Notes: generated from the sequence alone by a model not told the origin. A stretch of DNA of 11,630 nucleotides from Betaproteobacteria bacterium UBA931 (GCA_002293615.1 DBDN01000086.1:200-11829); one strand, 5' to 3'. Positions 1 to 7,056 are shown, counted from the stretch's first letter. A program made the numbers and translations.

Positions 1-2
1 GG

Positions 3-743
3 GCGGTCGGTCATGTGTTTGTCGTGTTAACGCCTGCCAATCTGATTCTTTCTTCTCCTCCGGCGACAACGAGAAACGATGTACTGTTTACGGCGACTCT
101 GACATCGGCCAACACCGTCACGGCGACATTGCCCGCACCGTTCAACGCAGTGCCGTTCGGCGCAGGAACAATAGACGTGCTGACCGGCCTTGATCCGACA
201 GGAAAATCGATGTCGGTCATTACAACGTTTACCACGCAGGGCGTTTCTTTTGTGCTTCCCGGTTATAGAAACAGCCCAATGACGAAATCGGGAACGGCGC
301 TCATGCGTTCCGGCGAGTCGGTGGATTTTGCCGATGCTCTTACCATCATTGACATTGCGGAAATTTCCCTCACTGCGCCGGTAGCCGGCGCGACACCGGA
401 CACAACCGCGAATGGCACAGGCGATTTCACCGTCGGCAGCGTGTCGTGGTCACCGCCAGACGCGACGTTCCAAAACGGCATCTCATATACGGCTACGGTC
501 ACACTCACGCCAAATAGTGATTATACTTTTGCGGGAGGGCTGACAGTCGCAACCATCAATGGACGGAATGCGACAGTGACAAGCAATGCGGATGGGACAG
601 CCACATTATCGTACCCGTTCATGTTTAGGAACTTGAACGCATCTTCTATTCCCACATTGAATCCGGCAGCACTGGCATTACTGGTGTTGGCGCTGATGAT
701 GGGCACTGCTTTTTGGCTAAAACGGGGGAGAGTAAGGGAATAG
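3..743 (+). CDS. Surface/secreted beta-rich protein with IPTL-CTERM sorting signal (5'-partial)
   Basis: The reading frame is open to the left edge of the window, so this is the C-terminal part of a longer protein; the GTG at 15 is simply the first possible start codon inside the window. About 246 residues are visible. Numbered from that GTG, most of the chain is Thr/Ala/Gly/Val-rich with few charges, as in extracellular beta-sandwich repeats. Residues about 117-201 form one such module, with a SWSPPDATF block followed by YTATVTLTPNSDYTFAG, the style of repeat seen in bacterial surface and S-layer-type proteins. The C-terminus has the tripartite sorting signal: IPTL at 212-215, a hydrophobic helix at about 217-235, then the basic tail KRGRVRE. 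In the IPTL-CTERM family (TIGR04174) this is thought to direct recognition by an exosortase-like envelope machinery. The protein is probably exported and surface-attached; ligand and role are unknown. It converges on the acyltransferase gene with a 2-bp gap and no terminator between them. Confidence 0.8.
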   Translation, partial: AVGHVFVVLTPANLILSSPPATTRNDVLFTATLTSANTVTATLPAPFNAVPFGAGTIDVLTGLDPTGKSMSVITTFTTQGVSFVLPGYRNSPMTKSGTALMRSGESVDFADALTIIDIAEISLTAPVAGATPDTTANGTGDFTVGSVSWSPPDATFQNGISYTATVTLTPNSDYTFAGGLTVATINGRNATVTSNADGTATLSYPFMFRNLNASSIPTLNPAALALLVLALMMGTAFWLKRGRVRE

Positions 744-745
744 AA

Positions 746-1642
746 TTAAGATTTTTTGGAGGCGATTTCAGAAGATACGCCAAAAAGCGGTTCCGAGGGC
801 GACCTTGGGTATTTCCATTTTTTGTGTACCCAAAGCCAGTCTTCCGGGCTTCGCATGATGTCCCGCTCTAAAAGGCGCACATAATTCTCAATAATGTTGG
901 TGTTGTCATCACCCGAAGGGCCGGTCAGCGGTTCGAGACGGATCATGTAATAGCCGCGTTTGACTCGATGCGTCGAAACGAAAAATACCGGCGCTTTGAT
1001 AAGCTTGGCCAGCTTGTCGGTGCCGACAAAAAACGCCGTTTCCTGATGGAGGAAAAGAGACCAGTGTTTATCGTCTTTCGACAGCGGTGTCTGGTCGGCA
1101 ACCAGCGCGTATGCTTGTACCTGCTTGCGGCGGCGTACGATTTCGCGGGCAAAATCCTTGTATGCGATCAACGTGCTGCCCGGATGAGTGCGCATTTCCC
1201 TGATGAAGCGATCCAGCGAGGCGTTTCGAATCGGCTTATAAACGGCGACTGCCGGTACGTCCAAATGCGTGCTGGCGGCAAAGATCAGCCATTCCCAATT
1301 GCTGTAGTGTGCCGCCATCAGTAACACAGATTTGCCGTTATCCGTGTAAGGCTTGATGATTTCCGGGTTTTCAATACCAATGCGTTTGCTCATGGTTGCG
1401 TTATCCGCGCGCGCGCACCACAACGTTTCTGCCAGGACAACGCCCAGACGACGATAAAAGCGGCGCATAATGGCATGAATTTCCCGATCGTTTTTTTCCG
1501 GAAAAGAGCGTTTGAGGTTGCTTTCGGCAATATCACGTCGCCAGCGGACAATATAAAATGTCACGACAAACAAAAAGTCGCCGAAGCAATAAAGTATCGG
1601 CAGCGGAAGATATGTCAGCGCCTTGAGAAACCAATAAAGCAT
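746..1642 (-). CDS. LpxL/HtrB-family lysophospholipid / lipid A acyltransferase
   Basis: 298 residues, a normal length for the LpxL/LpxM/HtrB family, which transfers fatty acyl chains from acyl-ACP to lipid A precursors or related lipids at the cytoplasmic face of the inner membrane. A hydrophobic N-terminal segment (about residues 8-32) would anchor it. The catalytic HX4E motif is at His112-Glu117 (HYSNWE). The family's ADQTP block is at 182-186, and the C-terminal EDWLWVHKKWK block is at 267-277. The stretch around 197-235 (FLHQETAFFVGTDKLAK, then VKRGYYMI) resembles Bacteroidetes-type homologues more than the usual proteobacterial LpxL, by eye only. The ATG at 1642 is preceded by AAAGGAG about 12 nt upstream. 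It is divergent from the phosphopantetheinyl transferase gene across 21 bp. The exact acceptor (lipid A, ornithine lipid, or an aryl-polyene-type lipid) cannot be told from sequence. Confidence 0.88.
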   Translation of the reverse strand: MLYWFLKALTYLPLPILYCFGDFLFVVTFYIVRWRRDIAESNLKRSFPEKNDREIHAIMRRFYRRLGVVLAETLWCARADNATMSKRIGIENPEIIKPYTDNGKSVLLMAAHYSNWEWLIFAASTHLDVPAVAVYKPIRNASLDRFIREMRTHPGSTLIAYKDFAREIVRRRKQVQAYALVADQTPLSKDDKHWSLFLHQETAFFVGTDKLAKLIKAPVFFVSTHRVKRGYYMIRLEPLTGPSGDDNTNIIENYVRLLERDIMRSPEDWLWVHKKWKYPRSPSEPLFGVSSEIASKKS

Positions 1643-1663
1643 GTTGTTGACGGACTCCTTTAA

Positions 1664-2395
1664 ATGAATACGATCTGTGTCAAGTTGCCGGAAGCGGCGA
1701 TTGCTCCCGAAGTCATACCCTGCGATGCGCCGGGTGTCGTGCTGTGGAAAGCATCGTTATTGCAGCCGGATTCGGCGCTAACCATTTTTTATTCCTGGCT
1801 CAACCATACCGAACAACGACGAGCTGTCGGCATGGCGACCGTTGCGTTGCAACGACGGGCAATCGTGTCGCGCGGGTTATTGCGCTGGTTGTTGGCATGC
1901 GAGCAAGCATGCGCTCCACCATCGCTAACGTTTGTCGTTGGCGAACACGGAAAGCCGTCGCTGGCTTCCGACTGGCACCGTATTCTTGATTTTAACCTGT
2001 CGCATAGCGGCGAACACCTTTTTGTCGGGATTGTTCGCAGTCGATCGATATTTTCACGGATCGGTGTTGATCTTGAACGACAAAATCGGCGCTGTCATAC
2101 GATGCGGCTTGCCGAACGAATACTTACTGAAAACGAATATCAAACGTTGAACCGGCATGATGCGCAGGCGGCACAAACGCGTTTTCTGCATTATTGGACG
2201 CTTAAGGAAGCACTGTCCAAAGCGCTCGGGCAGGGATTTACGTTGGGTTTTGACCAAATCGAACTGGATTTAGCCGAGGTTATGTGTTGCGCTGTGCCGC
2301 GCGTCGTTCGACTGCCTGCTTTAGCGCCTGAGGGATGGCAGATGCGTTTTGTCGATTTTGCCGAAGGCATGATTGCCGCGGTCGCATTGCGTTAA
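1664..2395 (+). CDS. Sfp/AcpT-type 4'-phosphopantetheinyl transferase
   Basis: 243 residues, the usual size of the two-domain Sfp/AcpT group. These enzymes move 4'-phosphopantetheine from CoA to a serine of an acyl, peptidyl or aryl carrier protein, giving the active holo form in the cytoplasm. Motifs appear in the family order: GEHGKP (93-98), NLSHS (111-115), the Mg-binding GVDLE with Asp136 and Glu138, and WTLKEALSKALGQG (178-191) with Glu182 and Lys186 matching the catalytic Glu and Lys of Sfp. An in-frame TAA directly abuts the ATG (TAAATG, 1661-1666), so translation cannot start upstream. The only Shine-Dalgarno candidate is a weak GGA 9 nt before the ATG. The divergent acyltransferase suggests both could serve lipid or polyketide synthesis, but no carrier protein or ketosynthase gene is in the window, so the substrate is open. 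The gene ends at the hairpin terminator 2453-2480. Confidence 0.92.
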   Translation: MNTICVKLPEAAIAPEVIPCDAPGVVLWKASLLQPDSALTIFYSWLNHTEQRRAVGMATVALQRRAIVSRGLLRWLLACEQACAPPSLTFVVGEHGKPSLASDWHRILDFNLSHSGEHLFVGIVRSRSIFSRIGVDLERQNRRCHTMRLAERILTENEYQTLNRHDAQAAQTRFLHYWTLKEALSKALGQGFTLGFDQIELDLAEVMCCAVPRVVRLPALAPEGWQMRFVDFAEGMIAAVALR

Positions 2396-2452
2396 CCCGA
2401 ATAGACATCAAGGTTGCTTCAACCGGCTGTCGCATGGTGTATGGGAACATGT

Positions 2453-2480
2453 AAAAACGGACGGTTGCCCGTCCGTTTTT
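2453..2480. terminator. Bidirectional Rho-independent terminator
   Basis: A perfect 12-bp inverted repeat, AAAAACGGACGG (2453-2464) and CCGTCCGTTTTT (2469-2480), encloses a TTGC tetraloop. The A-tract on one side and T-tract on the other give a U-run after a GC-rich stem on both strands. It lies between the convergent transferase (+, ending 2395) and protease (-, ending 2501) genes, so it can stop transcription from both. Confidence 0.93.
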
Positions 2481-2500
2481 GCCGTTACGTCGTTGCCGGA

Positions 2501-3943
2501 TTATTTCGTCTCCGGCTCAGGACGGATGGTCACGAAGTAATAAACATTGCCGCGCAGGATTTGCAGCGTGACGGCACTGTTTTTGTCGAATTGACCAAGC
2601 ACCCCGTTAATTTGTGCAGCGCTTTGCGCTTCAATCATGGCACCTTGGCGAATGACAGCCAGAATGATGTCGCCGCTTTGAACATTGCCACGGATACGCG
2701 AGCGAATGTTTTCGATGACGACGCCGTTTTTAATACCGAGTTGCTTTTTCTGTTCGCCGGTCAGGTCAGACAACTCCAGTCCCAAATGGTTGGCATTGCC
2801 GGCTTTCCCTTTACCGGGCCTACCTATGGTCACACCGGAATCTTCGTCGCCGGTTTCGGCAATCGGTACCGTGATTTCTTGGGCTTTGCCTTCACGCCAT
2901 ACCGTTAAGCGGGTTTTTTGCCCCGGCGCCATGGCGGTGATGATACGCGGCAACTCGGTGCTGTTTTTCACGTCACGACCGTCAACTTTGAGAATAACGT
3001 CGCCGGGCAAAATACCGGCTTTATCGGCAGGGCCGTCTTTTTCAACGGAGTTGACCAAAGCGCCGGTCGGCGCGTTTAAACCGAAAGCTTCGGCAGCGTC
3101 TTTACTGACTTCTTGGATGATGACGCCAATACGACCGCGGGTGACTTTACCGGTATCTTTAATCTGCTTGATAATATTCATCGCAACATCGATGGGGATC
3201 GCGAACGCCAAGCCCATATAGCCTCCGGTGCGCGAATAAATCAGCGAATTAATACCGACGACTTCACCGTACATGTTGAACAACGGGCCGCCGGAATTGC
3301 CGGGGTTAATCGCGGCGTCGGTTTGAATGAAAGGCACCAGATTTTCCTGTGGCAGGTCGCGGCCTTTGGCGCTGACGATACCGGCGGTCATGGTGTTTTC
3401 CAGCCCGAACGGTTTTCCGATGGCGACGACCCATTCGCCGACTTTCAATTTTTCCGGGTCGCCGATGGTGACGGTTGGCAGGTTGGTTGCGTCGATTTTC
3501 AACAGGGCGACGTCGGTACGGCGATCGCTGCCGATCACTTCCGCCGTATATTCGGTTTTATTATAAAGATTGACCTTGACTTCATCGGCGTTTTCAACGA
3601 CGTGCGCGTTGGTGATGATGTAGCCGTCAGAGGCAATGATGAAACCGGAGCCACTTGCCTGCGACTCCTCGGGTTCGCCGCGGCGGGGCATCGGCATTGG
3701 CGAGCCGAAGCGGCGGAAAAAGTCATAAAAGGGGTCGTTTTCCATCATCGACATCGGATGCGGGCTGACTTTTTGGCGGACATCAATGGAAACAACTGCT
3801 GGGCCGTGCGTTTCATACAGTTTAGTGAAATCTGGAAGCGATGTTGGCTGTGCGTAAACAAGAGCGGCAGACGAAAACATCATCACAGCGGCAAACAACC
3901 ATAGAAAAACAACGCCTGTTCGGCGATAAACATGAATTGTCAT
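2501..3943 (-). CDS. Periplasmic Do-family serine protease (DegP/DegQ/MucD-like)
   Basis: 480 residues, the family's normal size. Do/HtrA proteases degrade misfolded periplasmic proteins, assemble into oligomers, and can act as chaperones. From the chosen start: signal peptide 1-31 with a likely cut after VYA, then a chymotrypsin-like domain with the complete triad His114 (TNAHVV), Asp144 (RTDVALLKID) and Ser217 (GNSGGP). Two PDZ domains follow, at about 270-365 and 385-475 (GDVILKVDGRDV in PDZ1, GDIILAVI in PDZ2). A Met/Pro-rich loop near 64-90 (MSMMENDPFYDFF, then SPMPMPRRGE) corresponds to the regulatory LA-loop region. The start is the ATG at 3943 because AAGGAA lies about 6 nt before it and the signal peptide begins there; a GTG at 3970 would add nine residues with no support. 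No clear sigma-E promoter was found upstream. MucD versus DegQ naming cannot be settled by eye. Confidence 0.95.
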   Translation of the reverse strand: MTIHVYRRTGVVFLWLFAAVMMFSSAALVYAQPTSLPDFTKLYETHGPAVVSIDVRQKVSPHPMSMMENDPFYDFFRRFGSPMPMPRRGEPEESQASGSGFIIASDGYIITNAHVVENADEVKVNLYNKTEYTAEVIGSDRRTDVALLKIDATNLPTVTIGDPEKLKVGEWVVAIGKPFGLENTMTAGIVSAKGRDLPQENLVPFIQTDAAINPGNSGGPLFNMYGEVVGINSLIYSRTGGYMGLAFAIPIDVAMNIIKQIKDTGKVTRGRIGVIIQEVSKDAAEAFGLNAPTGALVNSVEKDGPADKAGILPGDVILKVDGRDVKNSTELPRIITAMAPGQKTRLTVWREGKAQEITVPIAETGDEDSGVTIGRPGKGKAGNANHLGLELSDLTGEQKKQLGIKNGVVIENIRSRIRGNVQSGDIILAVIRQGAMIEAQSAAQINGVLGQFDKNSAVTLQILRGNVYYFVTIRPEPETK

Positions 3944-4165
3944 AGAGATTCCTTGCGAATTAAACAACACAGAGGGTGGAATTCTGCGCCAGTTTGCTTA
4001 TTTGTGGGCAACTGATTATGCAAGCAAGCGTAACGCGTTGTGTGATACGTTCCCGGTCTTTAGCGATTGAACATGAAAGAACGACGACCAGCGGCAACAT
4101 TGAGCGGCATCAGGTACAGCCCAAAACCAATATTTGCGAATACCAATAGGTAATTCAATTTGTTT

Positions 4166-4171
4166 TATAAT
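4166..4171 (+). promoter_or_regulatory. Candidate -10 element upstream of the esterase gene
   Basis: A perfect TATAAT hexamer lies about 65 bp before the likely esterase ATG. No good -35 hexamer sits 16-18 bp upstream; the sequence there is CCAATA. It is therefore only a possible promoter, perhaps activator-dependent. It lies in the 263-bp spacer between the divergent protease and esterase genes. Confidence 0.3.
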
Positions 4172-4236
4172 GCTCGGCAACACCAGTGCCAGGCTTCTGA
4201 AAATGGTTGTTGAAAAAATTATCTTTTATTTCGATC

Positions 4237-5328
4237 ATGTTAAAAACACCGCATAGCCAAGAAGGAAAGCTGGTTGTTGTCGAAAAGCTATCGACCATAC
4301 TCAAGCATAATCCGCTTAAGGATTCCGCGTGGCGCAAGACGGCGGTTTGGTTGCCGCCTTCTTACGCGTCGTCCGGTAACCGCCGCTACCCTGTGCTGTA
4401 TTCATTGGCCGGTTTTATGTCGTCAGGCTTGGGACAGCTGGCATGGCGCGGATTTGACGAAAATCTTGCCGAGCGCGTTGCCCGATTGATTTATGAGAAA
4501 AAAATGGGCGAAGTTATTGTTGTGTTTCCCGATTGCTTTACTTCGTTGGGCGGCAACCAATACATCAACTCTTCGGCGATAGGTCGTTACGCGGATTATC
4601 TAATCAAGGAAATTGTGCCGCTGGTGGATCAGTCGTTCCGTACGTTGGCAGCGCGGGAACATCGGGGCGTGTTTGGCCATTCTTCCGGCGGTTATGGCGC
4701 GTTGTTTCATGCGATGAAATACCCGGAGGTATGGGGTGCGGCGGCATCGCACGCCGGCGACATGGGCTTTGAAAGCTGCTATCTGCCGGGCTGGCCACGC
4801 ACGCTGACGGTTTTGTCCGGCTACCGTTCCCCTGCATTGCGTGCAGGCACCGGGCGTGCGCCAATACCGGTGCCTGCTGAAAAAAGAGGATACGATGATG
4901 GGCGCGTGCGTCGTTTTATCGCGGCAATGCGCAAAAAAAGCCCCGGTTTTGACGAAGGGCATGCGCTGATGGATGTGGCGATGGCCGCAACTTATGACCC
5001 GGACCCGAGTGCACCGAACGGCTTTCGTTTACCGTTTGATCTGGAAACCGGCGAATTGTTCAAAGAGCGTTGGCGGCAATGGCAGCGTCACGATCCGGTG
5101 CATATGGCTGGTCGGCATCTTCATGCGCTGCGTTCGTTGCGGGCGCTTTATTTTGATTGCGGTTGGCGCGATCAGTATCACATGCATTACGGCGCTCGCC
5201 AATTTGCACGTTCGTTGGTTCAATGCGGTATTTCACATATTTACAGGATTTTTGACGGAACGCATTCGCAGACATCGTATCGCTACGATGTTTCGTTGCC
5301 CATTCTTTATCGAGCGCTCAAGCCTTGA
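4237..5328 (+). CDS. Putative esterase (alpha/beta hydrolase, esterase D / enterochelin-esterase-like)
   Basis: 363 residues from the ATG at 4237. A TTG at 4207 would give 373, and a stop at 4198-4200 rules out anything earlier; neither start has a good Shine-Dalgarno. The protein fits the putative-esterase alpha/beta-hydrolase family, which hydrolyses small carboxylic esters or thioesters. Visible parts: the AVWLPPSY and RYPVLYSLAGF strands near the N-terminus, the nucleophile elbow GHSSGGYG with Ser149, an acid candidate Asp307 in YFDCGWRDQ (Asp312 is the alternative), and His343 in GTHS. The Ser-Asp gap of about 158 residues is longer than in compact family members, suggesting a cap or lid insertion at roughly 180-285. 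No signal peptide is seen, so it is probably cytoplasmic. The gene stands alone, divergent from the protease and ending at a hairpin at 5383-5406. Substrate unknown. Confidence 0.85.
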   Translation: MLKTPHSQEGKLVVVEKLSTILKHNPLKDSAWRKTAVWLPPSYASSGNRRYPVLYSLAGFMSSGLGQLAWRGFDENLAERVARLIYEKKMGEVIVVFPDCFTSLGGNQYINSSAIGRYADYLIKEIVPLVDQSFRTLAAREHRGVFGHSSGGYGALFHAMKYPEVWGAAASHAGDMGFESCYLPGWPRTLTVLSGYRSPALRAGTGRAPIPVPAEKRGYDDGRVRRFIAAMRKKSPGFDEGHALMDVAMAATYDPDPSAPNGFRLPFDLETGELFKERWRQWQRHDPVHMAGRHLHALRSLRALYFDCGWRDQYHMHYGARQFARSLVQCGISHIYRIFDGTHSQTSYRYDVSLPILYRALKP

Positions 5329-5382
5329 TAGTCGGATGATTCGTTTGGCATCTTAACCAAGGTTGATTATTCTCAAAAGATA

Positions 5383-5406
5383 TGCAAATTCTTTGCAGTT
5401 TTTTTT
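5383..5406 (+). terminator. Probable Rho-independent terminator of the esterase gene
   Basis: TGCAAA (5383-5388) and TTTGCA (5392-5397) form a 6-bp stem with a TTC loop, followed after one G by eight T residues (5399-5406). The stem is short and AT-rich, but the T-tract is strong and the position, 55 bp after the esterase stop, is right. Confidence 0.6.
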
Positions 5407-5482
5407 ATCAACAAGTGTTGATGTGTTGGAATCGTTATAAACTGTTATAAAGCAATCCGCTTTTTTCTGAACGGAGGTATCT

Positions 5483-5650
5483 ATGCCAATGATCAAGGAG
5501 CTACTGTCAACGGATGTCGGAATTCTAAGTCTTTTGTGCATTCTTTTTATGATCGGAATGAGCATCTGGCTCTGGAAGTGGACCAAGAAAAAGATGGATG
5601 AAGATACGGTCAGGCATGAAAGGCTGAAAAAGCAGTCAGCGCAGAAGTAA
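5483..5650 (+). CDS. DUF3149-like single-pass membrane microprotein
   Basis: A 55-residue reading frame: N-terminus MPMIKELLSTDVGILSLL, a hydrophobic helix at about 13-32, Trp-rich end of the helix (IWLWKW), then a Lys/Glu/Arg-rich cytoplasmic tail to residue 55. A strong Shine-Dalgarno, GGAGG at 5473-5477, lies 5 nt before the ATG, which makes this a convincing gene despite its size. The KELLSTDVG opening followed by one helix and a short basic tail matches my recollection of the DUF3149 family of proteobacteria, whose function is unknown. It ends 27 bp before the aminotransferase start and is probably co-transcribed with it. Topology is inferred as N-out/C-in by the positive-inside rule (WKWTKKK after the helix). 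No family role should be assigned. Confidence 0.82.
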   Translation: MPMIKELLSTDVGILSLLCILFMIGMSIWLWKWTKKKMDEDTVRHERLKKQSAQK

Positions 5651-5677
5651 GTTTTTTAATTTTTTATTGAGGCCAGC

Positions 5678-6886
5678 ATGAGTGTTTCACTTCTTGCGGG
5701 GGTGCCGTTGGCGCCGCACGACCCGATTTTGGGATTGAATGAAGCTTTTAAAAGCGATACGACTCCCCAAAAAATCAATCTTTCTATTGGTGTTTATTGC
5801 ACGGAAGAAGGCAAAGTGCCCGTGTTGGCGTGTGTGCAGAAAGCGATGAAGGTGCTTGCCGAAGAGCAGGCGCCGCGTATCTATCTGCCGATTGACGGCG
5901 CGCCCGCATATAAAACGGCAGTGCAAGCACTTTTGCTCGGTGGGGACAGTCCAGTTATTGCCGAGAAAAGAGCGGTGACGGCGCAGACGCTGGGCGGTAC
6001 GGGTGGACTGAAAGTCGGCGCGGATTTTTTGCATCACTTTGCAGCCAATGCCAAAGTCTGGGTCAGCGACCCGACGTGGGATAACCACAAGGCGATTTTT
6101 GGCGATGCCGGTTTTGCGGTGGATGTTTATCCCTACTACGATGCGGCCACGGGTGGCTACGATTTGTCGGCGATGTTGGTCGGGCTGAAAAAAGCCGCGG
6201 CAGGCGACATCGTCGTGTTGCATGCCTGTTGCCATAATCCGACCGGCGTTGATCCGTCGTCGGAAGATTGGGACAAGATCATCGATGCGATCGAAGAGCA
6301 GCAACTTGTGCCGTTTCTCGATATTGCCTATCAGGGCTTTGGCCACGGAATCGAAGAGGACAGTGAAGTCATTCGCCGCTTTGCCGAGCGCAAACTGCCG
6401 GTATTTATTTCCAGTTCATTTTCAAAATCATTCTCGCTTTATGGCGAGCGCGTTGGCGCGCTGACGGTTTTATGTGATAGTGCCGATGAGGCCGTACGCG
6501 TTCAATCGCAGGTTAGGCGCGTTATTCGCGCCAATTACTCCAATCCGCCGACGTTCGGCAGCGCGATTGTTTCAATGGTACTGACCAAGAAAGATTTACG
6601 CGGCTTGTGGGAAGAAGAACTTGCTGGCATGCGTGATCGCATTCGTGCGATGCGTGTGATGCTGCGGGAACGATTGGCAAAACTCGACCCGGAACGCAAC
6701 TACGACTACATCGTGAAGCAAAAAGGTATGTTTTCTTATTCCGGGCTGAACGCGGCACAAGTGGAAAAGTTGCGCGAAAACTACGCCGTTTATGCGGTAA
6801 AAACCGGTCGGATTTGCATGGCTGGGCTCAATACGCATAACATCGATGCATTTGCGCAGGCGATGGCGGAAGTACAAAAAGGGTAA
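5678..6886 (+). CDS. Aspartate/aromatic amino acid aminotransferase (AspC/TyrB family, class I PLP enzyme)
   Basis: 402 residues, the family's normal length. The enzyme exchanges an amino group between an amino acid (aspartate, tyrosine or phenylalanine) and 2-oxoglutarate using pyridoxal phosphate in the cytoplasm. Conserved residues are all present: Tyr69 (IYLPIDG), Trp134 (DPTW), Asn187 (CHNPTG), Asp215 and Tyr218 (LDIAYQGF), Schiff-base Lys250 (SFSKSFSLYG), phosphate-binding Arg258 (ERVG), Arg284 (IRANYSNPP) and Arg378 (TGRICMAGL), which binds the substrate alpha-carboxylate. The ATG is preceded by TTGAGG at a 5-nt spacing. Arg284 corresponds to the arginine that handles dicarboxylic substrates, so aspartate use is plausible, but TyrB and AspC cannot be separated reliably by eye. 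It lies downstream of the small membrane protein and 72 bp upstream of tRNA-Gly. Confidence 0.94.
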   Translation: MSVSLLAGVPLAPHDPILGLNEAFKSDTTPQKINLSIGVYCTEEGKVPVLACVQKAMKVLAEEQAPRIYLPIDGAPAYKTAVQALLLGGDSPVIAEKRAVTAQTLGGTGGLKVGADFLHHFAANAKVWVSDPTWDNHKAIFGDAGFAVDVYPYYDAATGGYDLSAMLVGLKKAAAGDIVVLHACCHNPTGVDPSSEDWDKIIDAIEEQQLVPFLDIAYQGFGHGIEEDSEVIRRFAERKLPVFISSSFSKSFSLYGERVGALTVLCDSADEAVRVQSQVRRVIRANYSNPPTFGSAIVSMVLTKKDLRGLWEEELAGMRDRIRAMRVMLRERLAKLDPERNYDYIVKQKGMFSYSGLNAAQVEKLRENYAVYAVKTGRICMAGLNTHNIDAFAQAMAEVQKG

Positions 6887-6917
6887 AAAAACAAGCGCAG
6901 AAACAGCGAAGCGGCGC

Positions 6918-6946
6918 TTGCGCTGGTTGAGAAGTTTCGCTAAAAT
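6918..6946 (+). promoter_or_regulatory. Sigma-70-type promoter of tRNA-Gly
   Basis: TTGCGC (6918-6923) and TAAAAT (6941-6946) are separated by exactly 17 bp, and the tRNA begins 12 bp after the -10 element. Predicted transcription start is about 6952-6954, giving a very short 5' leader, as is common for tRNA genes. A GC-rich stretch (GACTCG) follows the -10 box, where stringent-control discriminators lie. Confidence 0.7.
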
Positions 6947-6958
6947 CTGCGACTCGTT

Positions 6959-7034
6959 GCGGGAGTAGCTCAGTTGGTAGAGCGCAACCTTGCCAAGGTT
7001 GAGGTCGCGAGTTCGAGACTCGTCTCCCGCTCCA
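6959..7034 (+). tRNA. tRNA-Gly(GCC)
   Basis: A 76-nt cloverleaf. The acceptor stem is GCGGGAG (6959-6965) with CTCCCGC (7024-7030). The anticodon stem CAACC/GGTTG encloses the loop TTGCCAA, so the anticodon is GCC at 6992-6994 and reads GGC and GGU. The T arm is GCGAG-TTCGAGA-CTCGT (7007-7023, one G-U closing pair). U73 is followed by a genomically encoded CCA (7032-7034). It is a single tRNA gene with its own promoter and hairpin terminator. Confidence 0.98.
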
Positions 7035-7038
7035 ATAC

Positions 7039-7056
7039 AACCCATATAGGGTTTTT
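7039..7056 (+). terminator. Probable terminator of tRNA-Gly
   Basis: AACCC (7039-7043) and GGGTT (7049-7053) form a 5-bp stem with an ATATA loop, and the T-run continues to 7056. It begins 5 nt after the tRNA CCA. The stem is short and the T-run modest. Confidence 0.6.

Noticed and set aside
15..743. GTG at 15 as the true start of the IPTL-CTERM gene
   Set aside because: The frame stays open to base 3, there is no ribosome site or signal peptide, and the protein begins mid-domain; the gene is cut by the window edge.
2411..2424. GGTTG-CTT-CAACC hairpin before the main terminator
   Set aside because: Only 5 bp with no T-tract; the strong hairpin at 2453-2480 explains termination.
3944..3970. 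GTG at 3970 as start of the Do protease
   Set aside because: It adds nine residues ahead of a normal signal peptide; the ATG at 3943 has AAGGAA at good spacing.
4018..4149. 43-residue plus-strand frame in the protease-esterase spacer
   Set aside because: No ribosome site, polar and Arg-rich with no recognisable pattern.
6596..7045. Minus-strand reading frame across the aminotransferase 3' end and the tRNA
   Set aside because: Part of it is the antisense translation of tRNA-Gly (the ESRTRDLNLG type of peptide), a well-known annotation artefact.
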